Below are positions 1 to 13,100 of a stretch of DNA of 64,000 nt, piece by piece; position 1 is the stretch's first letter, and the number at the start of each line of letters is the position of its first letter. A model generated the notes under the pieces. That model worked only from the letters and a program-made list of their open reading frames with translations. It was not told the DNA's origin and made no database searches. Where the stretch lies: positions 92,394,140 through 92,458,139 of the forward strand of contig OY978526.1 in assembly GCA_963854835.1 (NCBI GenBank), in the 5' to 3' direction. This DNA is from Megamerina dolium. Taxonomy: Eukaryota > Arthropoda > Insecta > Diptera > Megamerinidae. The translations under genes and the position numbers were made by a program.

Positions 1-640
1 ATTGTAAATTGATAATAATACACAATAGTTTTTGTAAGGGAATTACTGAATTAATATCATTGTATAACTAGATGCGGTAGAGCAATTGGAATATTTTCGC
101 TCCTGGCGTGTACATAATACATATATCAAAATCATATGCCAGATGTACAAGTAATGTCAATAGCTATTTATGTAGTGTCAAAAGTGTTAACCCTCTGGTT
201 TTAAAAGAAAAATAATGGATAGAAAATTTATTTAATTTAGATTATTTTAATAATTGTAATAATTAAAAAATATTTACAAATTGTTGTAATACACAACCAG
301 GGGGTTAATATGATATTAATATGTATATTTTCTTATTTTTCATATCAATCAGCTGTTTTTTTGGCCTTTCTTCTTCATCCTTATTTCAATACGAGATCGT
401 AAAAATTCCTCTCTAGGACTGTTCTACCTGTTCTACCATATACATTTATTCCCTTACCATCATAAATTGTTAGTTGTATATTCTAAATATTCTGATAGGG
501 GTAAATTTAATTTCCTTTAGATACGATACGTTATTTGTAAACTACTGAGGCACATACACAATTATATATATAAGGTTTATACAAAAGAGACTCGTTTGCA
601 AAAGTATATTTTCTCGATTTGATATAAAATGCGGTTTTTA
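1..640. other. AT-rich intergenic sequence, no gene seen
   Basis: No supportable coding, RNA or transposon signal was seen. The stretch is AT-rich with short poly-A/T runs and ends where the structured repeat of 640-2575 begins. Confidence 0.6.
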
Positions 641-2575
641 ATTATTATTCCAAAAAAAAAAAATCTCCTTACAGTCGGCTAGGGCCGACCAAACTATACC
701 CTGCATATGTAGATTTATATATAAAAAGTTTACTCGAATATCCAACTTTTCTTTTATTTCCACTTTTCGAGAAACAATTTTTGCATATACTACTAATTTA
801 CACCCGAAATATGGTTGACTTTGACGAAGTAAAAGGATTTTAAGATAATTCCGAGGCTTAGTATGGGAGCTATATAAAAAGTGGGCGTGGCTTACCACTT
901 TCTAGTAAATCCAATTAATTTTTCAATGTTAATCCACACCTTAAATTTGGTGTCCTACGTTGAATAGTTTCTAAGTTATGGTGGTTAACATTTTTGTTTA
1001 ATTTCCTCAACTTTGTATGGGAGCCCCAATAAGAAGTGGGCGTGGTACGCTGATTTTTCGCCAGATTATTTCCGACTACCATATTAACGTAAGTGTTAAT
1101 TATGATTGTTCTAGACAGAAGGATGCAGAAGTTACAGCTATTTCAATTTAAAAGAAATTCGGTCATTTTGTATGGGAGCAACTATAAACAGTGGGGGTGG
1201 CCAGTCCATTTCCTGTGAGTCTAGTTACTCTTAAAATACTAAACTATATCTTAAATCTGGTTGTTCTGCGCTGAATAGTTTGCAAGTTATGATGGTTAAC
1301 TTTTTTTTTAATTTCCGTAACTTTGCATGGGAACCCCAAGAAAGAGTACGCGTGGCACACTGATTTTTTTGCAGGTTATTTCCGACTACCATATTAATCT
1401 AAACGTCAATTATAGTTATTCTAGCCAGAAGATTGCAGAAGTTACAGTTGTTTCAATTTAAAAGAAATTCGGTCATTTTGTATGGCGGCTACTATCAACA
1501 GTGGGCGTGGCGCGTCCATTTCCTGTGAGTCTAGTTGCTCCTACAATACTAATCCATACCTTAAATCTCGTTCTTTTACGCTAAATGGTTTATAAGTTAT
1601 GGCGCTTAAAAGTTTTAGTTTAATTCCCTTGACTTTGTATGGTAGACCCGTGAAGGAGTGGGCGTGGCACACTGATTTTCTGCCATATTATTTCTCGCTA
1701 CCATGTTAATCCAAGTGTCAATTATGGTTATTGTAGACAGAAGATTGCCGAAGTTACAGCTGTTTCAATTTAAAATTTGTATGGGGGCTACGATAAACAG
1801 TGGGCGTGGTGCGCCCATTTTCTGTGAGCCTAGTTGCTCGTACAATACTAATCCACACCTTAAATCTCGTTATTCTACGCTGAATAGTTTGCAAGTTATA
1901 ACCGGTAACATTTTTTTAATTTCCGCAACTTTGTATGGGAGACCCAAAAAGCAGTAGGCGAGGCACACTGATTTTCTGCCATATTATTAAGGACTACGAT
2001 ATTATTCTAAGTGTCAATTATGGTTATTCTGGGCAGAAGATTGTAGAAGTTACAGCTGTTTCAATTTAAAAGAAGTACAGACACTTTGTATGAGAGCTAC
2101 GCTAAAACGTAGGCGTGGCTCAACCACTTTTGGCGAGGTTATATAGTAGTATAATATAAGTCTATGTGCCAAATATTGTTGTCCCAAGTGGTATATTATG
2201 TGAGTTATAGCAAGTTAAAGATTTTGAAAATTTCGAGGTTAGTCGCTTTGAATGCTTGGTGTGGGCGTGGTTATTGACCGATCATGCCCAATATCAATCC
2301 CCTCCGTACCCTTGGATCATAGATTACTTATGCCAAATTTCATCGAAATAGCTCAATATTTACTCAAGTTATCGTGCGAACCAGCCAGGTGACAGACAGA
2401 CGGACGGACGGACGGACGGACGGACGGACGGACATCGTTAAATCGAAAATTTAATCGACGCTGATCACGAATATATATCCATGTCTATATCTCCGGAGAT
2501 TCCTTCAAGTGGACACAAACATCTGACCGAAATGAATATACCATGCATATTGCATTATGCAGGGTATAAAAATAT
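640..2575. repeat. Structured dispersed repeat with internal ~155-bp tandem array
   Basis: Both ends carry the motif TATACCCTGCATA in inverted orientation (left about 699-711, right about 2556-2570). A perfect hairpin GTCGGC/GCCGAC lies just outside the left motif (674-679 with 684-689). Between the ends, a GTGGGCGTGG-like decamer recurs at 881, 1036, 1191, 1346, 1501, 1658, 1800, 1954, 2109 and 2261, that is about every 155 bp. Alternate units are most alike, giving a dimer of about 310 bp. A GACG microsatellite (about 2395-2433) and a block ending in GCAGGGTATAAAA close the element. Related pieces occur at 23829-24514 (inverted) and 36600-36875 plus 38093-38120. No transposase is visible, so it is non-autonomous or a remnant of unknown class. 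Confidence 0.75.
2395..2433. repeat. GACA/GACG microsatellite
   Basis: Two GACA units are followed by seven GACG-type units. The block lies near the right end of the dispersed repeat, and a shorter GACG block occupies the same position in the related copy at about 36758-36770. Confidence 0.9.
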
Positions 2576-3749
2576 GTCTGAAACGATTATCGCTTTAACT
2601 GTATTTCTTCCATAATATTGATTTTTTTTTTTTGGTCTTAGGGCAATACTAATAAAAGAAATTAAATTTAATTTAATTTTAAACAATCTGAAATTACGTT
2701 TATTTATAAATAGAAGAAAAAAAAATTATTGTATTTTATAAAAGAAAATTAGAAAATTTTCATCCTTCAAAAATTGAACAAATTTATTTAAAGAAAAGGC
2801 TCATGAAAACTTCATCCATAGAAAAGAAGTTATCGTCTACAAAAGTTTCATTTAGATTATCAACGGAAAATTCAATTAAAACAATACAGGTTCCCAATAT
2901 TTTTTTACCTAAATTTTCATATACGGGCAAAAAAAATATATATAAAAAGATAAAAAGTTAAATTAAATAATAATTATAACAAAGTCAATCAACTCAATAA
3001 GTTTTTATCAAATTTAAACATTTGATTATTTAGTTTTACTACAATATTATTAGAAAGTATAACCATCATTCAATATGCCATTCTCTTGAACGCAGTAATT
3101 ATAGTGAATTTTGAATCGAATTTTATCTAAATTGTTGTTCACTTTATGTGTATGTATTCTGTTTTACTACAAACTGCTGATTATAGGTTAAAACTATATT
3201 GATGTATGCAAGTAAATATTTCTGTATTAATATCGTATGCAAGTTTACGCTCAAATGTATAAATTTATGTATGTTTTATCAAAGGTTTTATACGTTTTTA
3301 CATATTTATATATTATGTATGTAGGAATATGCTTTTAGATAATTCTCGTTTCACGATTAAGCAGGGAATATGTATGCATGTATTTATGGTATTATTGTGT
3401 ATTAGGTTGAGCAATTCAGATTTCTTTTTTTAATAACATCATTATTACTATTATTGATTCGTAATTAGTCATTAGCTTTAAAAACTAAATTTAGGCAAAT
3501 TTAGAACATTGGAAAAATAATCGTAATAAAAATCACTACTACATATCATTATTATTACTAATATCATTTCATTATTACGTTTGTCAATTTTTTTTTTCTT
3601 TTGTTAAATGCCAGCCTCATTAGTAAATGTATATGCATTTAGTTATTAATATTTAATAATTATCATACTATGAGAGAAACCACAACTTGTTCGCGAGATC
3701 TTCACTGCATCGACTATCAACAGCGAAACTACCACTATTTATGATATTC
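2576..3749. other. AT-rich intergenic / 3' flank of transporter gene
   Basis: No coding or repeat family was recognised. The part nearest 3749 should contain the 3' UTR of the minus-strand transporter gene, but no clear canonical polyadenylation signal could be fixed. Confidence 0.5.
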
Positions 3750-4587
3750 TTAATCAATTATCAAATACCGTAAACGTTTACGTGCCGACGATTCACGTGG
3801 TAATGATAATGCCCACTTCTTCAGAGCAGTCAGTATAACAGAGCTTACAACTAGTAGTGCGCCAAGTAGTGAATACCCTGTGGGTGTTTCGCCAAAGAAC
3901 ATTATTTGCCATATGAATGCAAATACAATATCCGCACAACGAGCTATTGCCACTGGGCCGGCTTGTTCCACTTGCAATGACAGCGTGAGTAATATTTGCC
4001 CCAAAAAGCTGAATATGCCCAGTATGACGACCAACCAGCGATCCCGTCCACACGATGGCCAACATATCGCTCCGATGGAAGCGCACACTATCATTGTATA
4101 TACAAGTGCAAATGCACCAAAATTCGTCATTATGACGGAGAAATGCAAACCCTTAAGAGCTCGTAGTAGTATATAAACATTGGCACCAAAGAGAGTCGAT
4201 GATATGGCAGCAACTGGACCCCAAATATCATAGCTTTTACCCGAAAAACGTTCAGAATCGAGTGATGGCGCTGCATCGCCAAATACAAATGGTGGACGTG
4301 TAATTAGCACAACGCCGATAAGTGTTAGAATAATGGTAATAATATTGAAGAAACTGCATTGCTCTTTGAGAAAGACTCGTGCAAAGATTGCAACAAATAC
4401 GGGTGTTGAGAATATAATGACACTGGCATCAGCTAGCGGCATATGACGGAAGGCATAGAAGCTGAGCATTAAACCAGTGGTGCCCATAAAGCAACGCAAT
4501 AAAAGAATAACACGTTTGCCCTCTGGAAATATTGGCTGCCTTGTGTATATTACAATCGGTATTGCGGGCAAAAGAACACCAATGAAT
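3750..4587 (-). CDS. SLC35G1-like transporter, exon 2
   Basis: 838 bases encode the remainder of both EamA repeats and end in TAA (3752-3750). The acceptor is CTTTCAG. Other open frames over this exon, on both strands, are shadows. Confidence 0.87.
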
Positions 4588-4864
4588 CTGAAAGTAAAGG
4601 GCCATAATGTAATTAATAAATTTCATATCAAATATTGTACATGAAGAGAGCATACCTAAATGATGCCAATTCCATAGGATTAACATCAACTAAACCTTTG
4701 ACAATCACTGAGCATAGCGAGAAAAATAATGACGATAATGTTGCTAATATAATACCCAAGTATGGACAGTTAAGTTTCGCCCGCATACGTGTTAACCAAC
4801 GATTTGAGGTTTCCCCATGCCGAAAGCCATCAACAAATTGATGCAGCTCCAAATTCTCTGGCAT
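3750..4864 (-). CDS. SLC35G1-like EamA/drug-metabolite transporter family membrane protein
   Basis: The two exons are 4864-4656 and 4587-3750. The codon AG|A (Arg) is split across a 68-base intron with GTATG donor and CTTTCAG acceptor. Joined length is 1047 nt, giving 348 residues. The start ATG at 4864 opens a hydrophilic tail (MPENLELHQF), followed by about ten hydrophobic helices forming two EamA repeats. The first helix begins at CPYLGIILATLSS; the first repeat contains the family-like stretch FYAFRHMPLADASVIIF, and the second contains GPVAIARCADIVFAFIW. Known family: EamA/DMT carriers; the vertebrate SLC35G1 relative has been placed at ER and plasma membrane. The substrate here cannot be read from sequence. 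The C-terminus KRLRYLIID is basic and cytosolic by prediction. Length and two-repeat architecture look intact, with no frameshift. A Drosophila orthologue is likely (CG5281 is my recollection, unverified). Confidence 0.88.
4656..4864 (-). CDS. SLC35G1-like transporter, exon 1
   Basis: 209 bases encode residues 1-69 and two bases of residue 70: the cytosolic N-terminus, the first membrane helix and the motif NPMELASFR at the junction. The donor reads AG|GTATGC. Confidence 0.85.
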
Positions 4865-4883
4865 CGCGTTTCGCTTGCTCTAT

Positions 4884-4908
4884 GTGTGTGTGTGTGTGTG
4901 TGTGTGTA
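4884..4908. repeat. TG dinucleotide microsatellite
   Basis: About twelve TG units lie 20 bases upstream of the transporter start codon, inside its probable 5' UTR or promoter. Length variation there could affect expression; this is inference only. Confidence 0.9.
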
Positions 4909-6728
4909 GAAGTATTTGCTTTCAAAGCGTAGTAATTATAATACGAAAACGCAAATGGAAAGAACCGCTTGTTTTTACCTTAAGCTAAATTCGATGTTTA
5001 TAAACAAAGATTGGCATACATAACATTATAGAGCACTGGAGCAAAGCATTTGTAAATCTATATTATTGAAGGCGATGGAAAAATACATTTTATTAGATAT
5101 ATGTAGGTATATTAACTAACGTAGAAATTTAAAATAAATAAAAATATCATAATTAATCAGTACTGACCTATGCAATCGTTTTTGTCGTCTTGTAATAAAT
5201 TTTCGAAAAATCGATTTCACTACACACTTCCTTCCGCCTGCCAATGTCTGATAGTCAAATTTTTTTCTGTATTTCAGTTATGAGCAATCATTAGGTTTTG
5301 TCCTCTTAAATCACAATTCACAAAATCTCATCCATTGTACCCGACAACATATACCTAATATTTTGAATATTTTTTCAACATTATGTATTTTATACATTTA
5401 AAATATAATCATTTATTTATTATACACGCTTTGACTTCCGCATCCTTCACTGTATTTCCCGTCTGACATAAGCATGATGTCAATATTCACTTTCTTCAAA
5501 TTCTCATATTATCTTTCTTCTTTAGCTACAGTTTGAAGTACGCTGGAATATTGGGAACATTTCAAATTCTTAATTAGCGATCCTATTATTATTTATTTCT
5601 TATTGTTTATACGATTTTACACGAATTTCCATATTATTTATTTAGATGTACATAGCTGAATTATGATTTTAATAATAATCAACTAATCTGAAATACAGTA
5701 ATAGTTAATACATGGTTTTACTTTTATATAGCGTCTCAGATTGAGACAATTGATTCGAAACAAGGAAGATAAAAATAACATGTATATGTAAGAAAAACGT
5801 CGCAAAAAATATACAATTTAGTGTATTTAGATATTTTGTCGAAAATCCTTTAGGTTTCGTGATCGGTGCACTGAGATCACATACCATGGTTCCTTCACAC
5901 TTTCAAACATGTTGTCTAAATTCATAATATTTTTTCTACTAGAGGCATTTTTAACATTTTTCATAGATGTTCGAAGGGATTGAAGACAGGACTTTGCCGG
6001 TCAAGTACTCTCATGGCGTTTCGTTCAAATTACTGTTTCGTATGTGCTTGTCCACATTGTCTTGCCCATGAGCGTCCTGTCCATGAACGTCGTGTCCACA
6101 TTAGTGCAATTGCACCGGTTTTATTTGATTTTATTATTTTTTGTTTTTATTAATTTTTGTATATTTGTTTACAACTAAAAACCTTTGACTTTGGCGTATA
6201 ACTCAGATTTTATCGTGGTTTCACCAAGCTTGCTATACCTGATTTTTAGATCCTATAAAGAATAAAAAACCTCTGGTTACACTATTCACCTCATATACCC
6301 GGCTGGCAGTTCAACATGCCGATGTAACAGCTGATCTCACCATGACTACCGTCACAGTTTGAGCAGCACTCAAGCTGTCAAAATTTGAAAACAAAATTCA
6401 AAACAAACTTTTCCTAGAAAGAAGACAATTAAAATGCAAAGTGATACTCAATTCGGAACGTAGGAAGTGCACTTAAATTAAATCGAAAATATTATTAGAA
6501 TAACTGTGTTTTTGCATATAAGTTGTAATGCAATAAACACATAAAAGTAAAGGCTACCATATAAATACAATTAAAATTCGGTGTGTGTGTTCTCAGACAT
6601 CCTTGGTGGTGAAACTAATTGGTATTTGTCATTTGATCCATATCAAATATACAACAAACAAGAAGAAAACAAAAGCAGCGACTATAATATTGACAAGTGG
6701 TAAGTTATTAAAAAAAAATTTGTATCGT
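4909..6728. other. Intergenic region between transporter and forked 3' end
   Basis: AT-rich with no supportable gene. Around 6041-6100 there are imperfect short direct repeats built on GTCCACATT and CCATGARCGTC, whose origin I do not recognise. Short open frames on both strands have no recognisable family. Confidence 0.5.
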
Positions 6729-6741
6729 TTTATTTATTTAA
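6729..6741 (-). promoter_or_regulatory. Candidate polyadenylation signal for forked
   Basis: On the minus strand this reads TAAATAAATAAAAC, containing overlapping AATAAA hexamers about 175-185 nt downstream of the forked stop codon. Position and sequence fit a cleavage signal; no transcript evidence is available. Confidence 0.5.
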
Positions 6742-6915
6742 TTGATTTTCTTTCAATTTAATGCCACTATAATTGAACAAATAAAAAATACAAGGATAAA
6801 TACCTACAAGATTAGCAGAAAAATGTATGTAAATTTTAGTAGTAAATTCAACGACGTGATACCACATTCTCATTGGGACAGTAATATGCTTATGTACTTA
6901 ATTATGTTGGGTTTT

Positions 6916-7116
6916 CTAAAAACCCAAATCTGCCAATACAGCATCCAGTTCAGATTGTAGATTTGCCGCCTTTGAGCGTATTTTTGTGATTTCATCCTGC
7001 AAATTATCGACATTAGCCTGTAGCAATACATTGCATTTTTTCATCGCCGATAAGCGTGTTTCATGTTTCTTTACACGTGGTTCTAAATTGTTCTTTTTAT
7101 TCGTATTGGAAGCATC
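6916..7116 (-). CDS. f: forked exon 8 (C-terminal coiled coil and stop)
   Basis: 201 bases, 66 codons plus TAG (6918-6916). It encodes DASNTNKKNNLEPRVKKHET and a heptad helix ending LQSELDAVLADLGF. The acceptor ATTAAAG follows a T-rich tract. Confidence 0.83.
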   Translation of the reverse strand, partial: DASNTNKKNNLEPRVKKHETRLSAMKKCNVLLQANVDNLQDEITKIRSKAANLQSELDAVLADLGF

Positions 7117-10100
7117 CTTTAATATGGAAATTTATTAATTAAGCTTGCAATTAAAGAATTATGTATGATTATGTTTATTTACCTCCGGTTCGGATTCACT
7201 CTCGGTTTCTGCTTCGCTTGCTTCAGATTCTGATTCCTCAGACTCCTCTGATTCTTCTTCCTCCTCTTGTGGCTCTTCTTGTGCATCTTCTTCATCTTCT
7301 TTTTCCTCATCGCCATCTTCATCTTCGTCTTCCTTCATTGAAGCAGCCATTTTATGTACCTCTTTCTCGAGTTTTTTGAACTTCTTATTTTCCTCCCTAT
7401 TGTATTTGTAATTGAGTTAACGATAACTTACACCATATACATACTTCATGAAAAATTTGCATACTTAAGTATAACATGATTCTTCTTCATGGCTTGTTTT
7501 AATGCAAGCTTTTCCTTTTTGGCTGCTTCTTGTTTAACCTTCACTTTGGTTAGTTTGCTGCGCAGCACTTTCACCTCCTTGACTAATCGACGTTCACGAC
7601 GTTCCGCCTTCTTCTCCTCCGGCTCATCTGGATCACTTTCACTTAGTTGAAGATCGAATTCCGGTGAACTATCACGTCCAGTATGTGCATCACTAGTACG
7701 TCTTGAACCATTCGCAGAGCCACCCTAATTGTGTATGAAGGGACATAATTTCTTTGATTAATATTTTATTTCTGATGATTTTATTCGTATCTGTTATTAA
7801 TTTAATGCAGTTTGCGTTAGTGCTTTTTACCTCAATATGATTTGCGTTGCTATCCATTGGATAATATATGTTTAAGTCATTTGGGTCTTCGTAAGAGTAG
7901 CAAAAATTAAATTGTGGTCTTTTAGTATTGGATGATATGCAGGGTGTAATGTCACCCTTTTGTCAGTTAAATTAGCAATGGTGCAATTAAGCGGTTGCAG
8001 TTTAACGAGAAATTACAATATTAAGCAAAGCACATTATAATTAGTACGTATAAGCTTGGCAATGCCAATGTCAGCATTTAGAAAATCGTTCATACAAAAT
8101 TACCTGCAACACTTGAGCGAGTTTCCGTTCCAGCATTTGTATTTGTCGTTTTTGTTCTTCAAGTTCAGTTTTCGCTTGATCCAATTGCTCACTAGCAAAA
8201 TGATATTTCTTCTCTAAATCCTTCGATATAGTGCGTGCATCCTCCGCCTCTCTCTTTAGCGTTCGCACGAAAACTTCTTCCTTACCGATGGTTGGGTCCA
8301 TTGTGGCAACAATGACATTAGAGCCGTATTCCAAGTTCTTTTCACGCGACTTTTCACGTTCCAGCTCAGCTTCGAGTATATCAATTTTAGCCAATAGTTT
8401 CTTATTTTCGCGCTCTTGTGCCTCACGATTACGCAATTCAAGTGCCAACATTTGTTTTGTACTCTGCAGATCATCGCGTATCTTATCAATATCATCTAAT
8501 TCGTCGCCGCTAGGATCTTCAATGGAGAGTGCGGCAACAATGCTATTTGTGGCAGTAGCGCCATCAGTAGTTGCAGCAGCATCACCATCACCAGCGCCGC
8601 CAGCCTGTATACAAATAGATAATGATAATGAGAAAAAAGGTAAAGTCTCTTTAAAAGTTCTTCTGTTTTGTTTCTGTTACCTCAGCGAGCATATTGATCT
8701 TTGACTGCGACTTTTGTAATTGCTCCTCGATCGTCATTTGTTTTCGGAATTTTCTCAGACCTTCTATGAATGGTTTACTACGATCATTTGTCTGTGTTGG
8801 CTTCAAGCGAATACCGGATTGAATCTGTTTTAAAAGCTTATTGTGTGAAGTACCCTTTTCTGTCTCGTATATAAATTTATCATCCACTTTCGTCATCGAT
8901 TTGCAATGGAGAACTGGTTGAGATCTGCATTTGTACAAATATTATGAAATATCTTAGTTTCCCGCTTTCCCGAAATGAACAATCGAAGCATCATTCATTT
9001 CCACTTACCTATCATTACAATCTACATGTCGTAATTTCATTCCACTTTCGACTTCCTTCATCATTTCGGACCAATCGGGACGTCTTCTTGGTCGTGTTCT
9101 TTCGAGAATGACAAAAATTATGAAAATGAGGACAAAATATTACAAATTTTCTTATTTCGTTATTGTGCATGCCACGAATTGAATTGAAAATCATAATTTA
9201 TATAAATTAATGTGTCGTCCGTTGACAAAAACGAACTTACTTGAGTCGGTCCAAAGCTTTCTTTTGTGATTCCGTTAGTTCTTGCTTCTCGCCTGATGGA
9301 CCCGGTGGTGGTGGCGGTGGTGGTACTTTTGGTACCAGTGATGGTAACGGTGGCGGCGCTGGAACTGTAAAATGAAATAAATTAAAATTAAAATATATAT
9401 AGTAAATGAAGTGCTACTGTTTTTGTAGTTGTGGCTGCGATTTTAGCATTTAGCATTAATGTGCGTAAATATGTTAGTGTATATATACTCGTATATCTCT
9501 AATAATGTACATGCATTTAGTAGGTAGGTACAATTTATGTTATCATGACCCATGTAAAACCTCAAAAATATGACCGGATAGCTTTAGTTTTGTAAAAAAA
9601 AAAAAAAAATTAAAAAATAAGGAAAAAGAAAAAAAAAAAAATAACCAATAACAAAGTCCAAATGAACAACAAGTTATAACACAAATTATTTAATTGCAAT
9701 GTTTAATTGTAAAAATAGTAACTAAATAAATAAATAAGTAAATACCTAATAAACCAAAAGACACATAAATGATTCTTGTTTTTTATTTAGGAGCGCTTTA
9801 CTCATATGTTTGAGCTCCTAAAAAAGTGCAACACAGTGGTTTTCCTTCCTGGGTGGACCCTCCCCATGAGTCCTAGTTATGAACCACGCTGTGACACTTA
9901 AATATGAATCATGAGTCTTAAATATGCATCATAGAAGGTTCATAAAATGGCTGAATTATGACTCCTTTCTGGATGAATTTATGAACCTTTTAAATTAACT
10001 CATTTATGAACGTTTTACTGAATGATTTTATGACCATTTTGGTACTAACATATCTAACATATATGTGTCTTAAATTAGCTCATATTTGAGTGATTTATGA

Positions 10101-13100
10101 ATTATTAATTTTGTAATTATAATTCTATTTTCAATTTTATTTTTTTATAAAAACATAGATACAAATTCGAGATATATTTTAATTCAAATATTGCGAAATA
10201 TATAAAAATAAAAATTGCCGGGAAACCCTAATTTGCAGTGCATTGTTGTTCATCATATATTTACATTTCGCTCAGGTCAAAAAAAAAAAAACAAATTATA
10301 AAAAAAATTGTTTGCGGCTAAATCTGGAGAGTAAGGAAGATGCCCAAACAGTTCAAACCGTATTTTTTGGATTATTGCTGTGACGTCTTGGCGCAACAAA
10401 GCAGTCATTGCTTTCATGTTCATTTGAACATGAACGTGAGCAAACGCAGCACCCAATGCCCGGACAGCTTTCTCATTCCTAAATTTTTATTCAATATGAG
10501 ACAAACACGTTCTTTGGTCATATTCGTAGTTTCTGCTATCTCTTTCTTTTTAATTCGATAGTTGCAGTTGTGTTGCACCGATATATTACGGTGATCAATG
10601 ATGATTAAATTATTTTCCTTCTCAGCTTTTAATTTAATATTGTGTAATATTTGCTTAAATTATGTTTTACGTTAATGATTTCATAAATACTCGCATTAGT
10701 CTCATACAGTTCAGTTCAAGTCAAGTTGACTAACTCATTTACTATTCGTACGTTCATATTTTGCCAACTTTGTATACTTACACTAACCGGTTGTTGCTTC
10801 TGGGCTCATTTGCGTTTTCTCAAAACACAAATGGCCAAAGAGACAGGAAGACAAAATGCTAATTATGTTTCGGCTTTAAGTTTCATCATACTCCTCTGAC
10901 TGAGTTTCGCTTTTCCTTCGGGTATTATTTTATTTGTATTTAATAATTAATTTTAAGGCAGTCAGCCAGCAATTCAGTAAAAATTCAATCAATATTTTTA
11001 AAGTAAATACTCGGAATGTATGCTGTTAGTTTGGCTGTTTTAGATATCCGCTAATGGATTGTAGTGGACAAGTTTTTCAATAATTCAGATTGTAACAATT
11101 TGAGTTGAACAAGCTTCGATTTAAATATATACATATATATAAAGTCACTATAAATAGTGATATAATAGGTGTACAAATAAATTCTCTCATGTGAAGTTGG
11201 TTGCATTAAAACTTATGCATAAAAGCATCCATTTCGCCCGCCATTTTGGGTATTTGTAGCTAAACCATTGTTGTTTATATGACATCAGTTTCAGTCGTCC
11301 TCAGCTGTCCTCAATTTTAAAAGAGCTATATGTCGATAAGCAACATGCACGCCATTTCAAATGAAAGAAAGTACTGCTGAAGGTGTGAAATTGATTAATT
11401 CGACTTTGGGTGAAAATTATATGAATCTTGGAACAGTACAAATAATTTTTGCCTTAAGGATGATTCACGTACCGGTACCGTACAACAAAATCAAATTAGG
11501 AACTCATCTTCTCCATAGGATGTAAAGTTCTCCTGCATGCGCCGTATTCTCCAGACTTGGCTCCTTCCGACTACCATGTATTCAGATCAATAAAGTCTTA
11601 TTTAGCTAACCAGCGTTTATCCAAAATTTAAGATGTGCAAAAATTGCTCGATGACTATTTTGCCTCAAAACCATCAAGTTTCTATCGCGAGGGGATCCTT
11701 CATCTACCCGATAGATAGCAAAAGGCCATAGGTGGTAATGGCGAATATTTCGATTATTAATTCATAAAAATCGTGACAGAATTTATCTGTACACATATTA
11801 TTTTAGTTGTTTTTAATGCAAAGGGCTTCACACATACATATTCACTACACCAAACGTAAAGTATGTATATTCTACAGGGTGATTTTTTAAGAGCCTTCGG
11901 ATTTGATTAAAAAAAAAAAAAGAACGATATATATAATTCAATGTTTAAAGAAGATTTGATGTAAATGTTAATCGCGGCCTGGTCTCAAATGGTTCATACG
12001 CTGGGTCCAATTATGGCATACTCTCTCCAACATATCAGCCAGTACCTCACGAATAAATTCTTCAATATTGGCTTCCAGTGCGTCAACCGTTGCGGGGTTG
12101 GCGCTATAGACATGAACCTTAACAAAGCCCCACAAAAAATAGTCTAAAGGCGTTAAATCGCACGATCTAGGCGGCCAATTGACCGGCCCCAAACGACAAA
12201 TAAACTGTTCACCGCACTCGCCTCTCAATTGGGCTATTGTTTCGCGTGCTGTGTGGCATGTGGCACCGTCTTGTTGAAATCACATTTTAGCCAAGTCCAG
12301 CTCTTCCATTTTGGGGAAAAAAAAGCTTATAATTATCGCCATTAACAGTAACGTTCCTGCCTTCGTCGTCGTAGAAAAAGTACGGTCCAATGATGCCATC
12401 GGCCCATAATCCACACCAAACAGTGCATTTTTCGGGATGCATTGGTAGTGCTTGCAATGCTTCTGGCTGCCCTTCATACCAAATACGGCAATTTTGATTG
12501 TTCACGTATCCATTCAACCAGAAATGAGCTTCGTCGCTGAATGGAGAAGTGCATGATGCACTTTCTTAACTGAGCATGAATTTTCATAATAAAATTCAAG
12601 CGTTGTTCGTTTGTAAGTCGATTCATGGTTAAATTATAGACCAAACTGAACATGTTTGACAGTAACATGTTGCACGAAAACAGCTGAGCTGCCAAAAACA
12701 GTGTTGCCAAAAAGAAACTTGCTAAAAAATCACCCTGCATATAATACGTACTAAAATATCGTATATTGTAGTTGAGTTTCTTTTTTTCCATTGCATTGTG
12801 CCTTCTTAAAATACAGTAAAACAAAGAAAACTGAGTAATTAAAAAGCATATAATTATTCTATTAGGCATATATTGTATTAACTTGGTAGCTTGGTGTTAA
12901 TATAAAAGTCAATTCTGTATAATTTCATCTTCTGTCAACGTGTATATACACTTATATGAGGGCTGCTGGTGCCTAACAAGCTACTAATTAGCTTTATTTG
13001 ATGAATATGTTCATTTCGACAGCGTCAATGGAAGGACTAAGATATTTTGTGCTCACTATTTAATAGGAATTGAATTTGACAAAGTGAGTGTATGAGTGAC

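Noticed and set aside
2395..2433. CRISPR-like or direct-repeat array
   Set aside because: It is a simple GACG microsatellite with no spacers, and the 155-bp array is a dimeric tandem repeat, not repeat-spacer structure.
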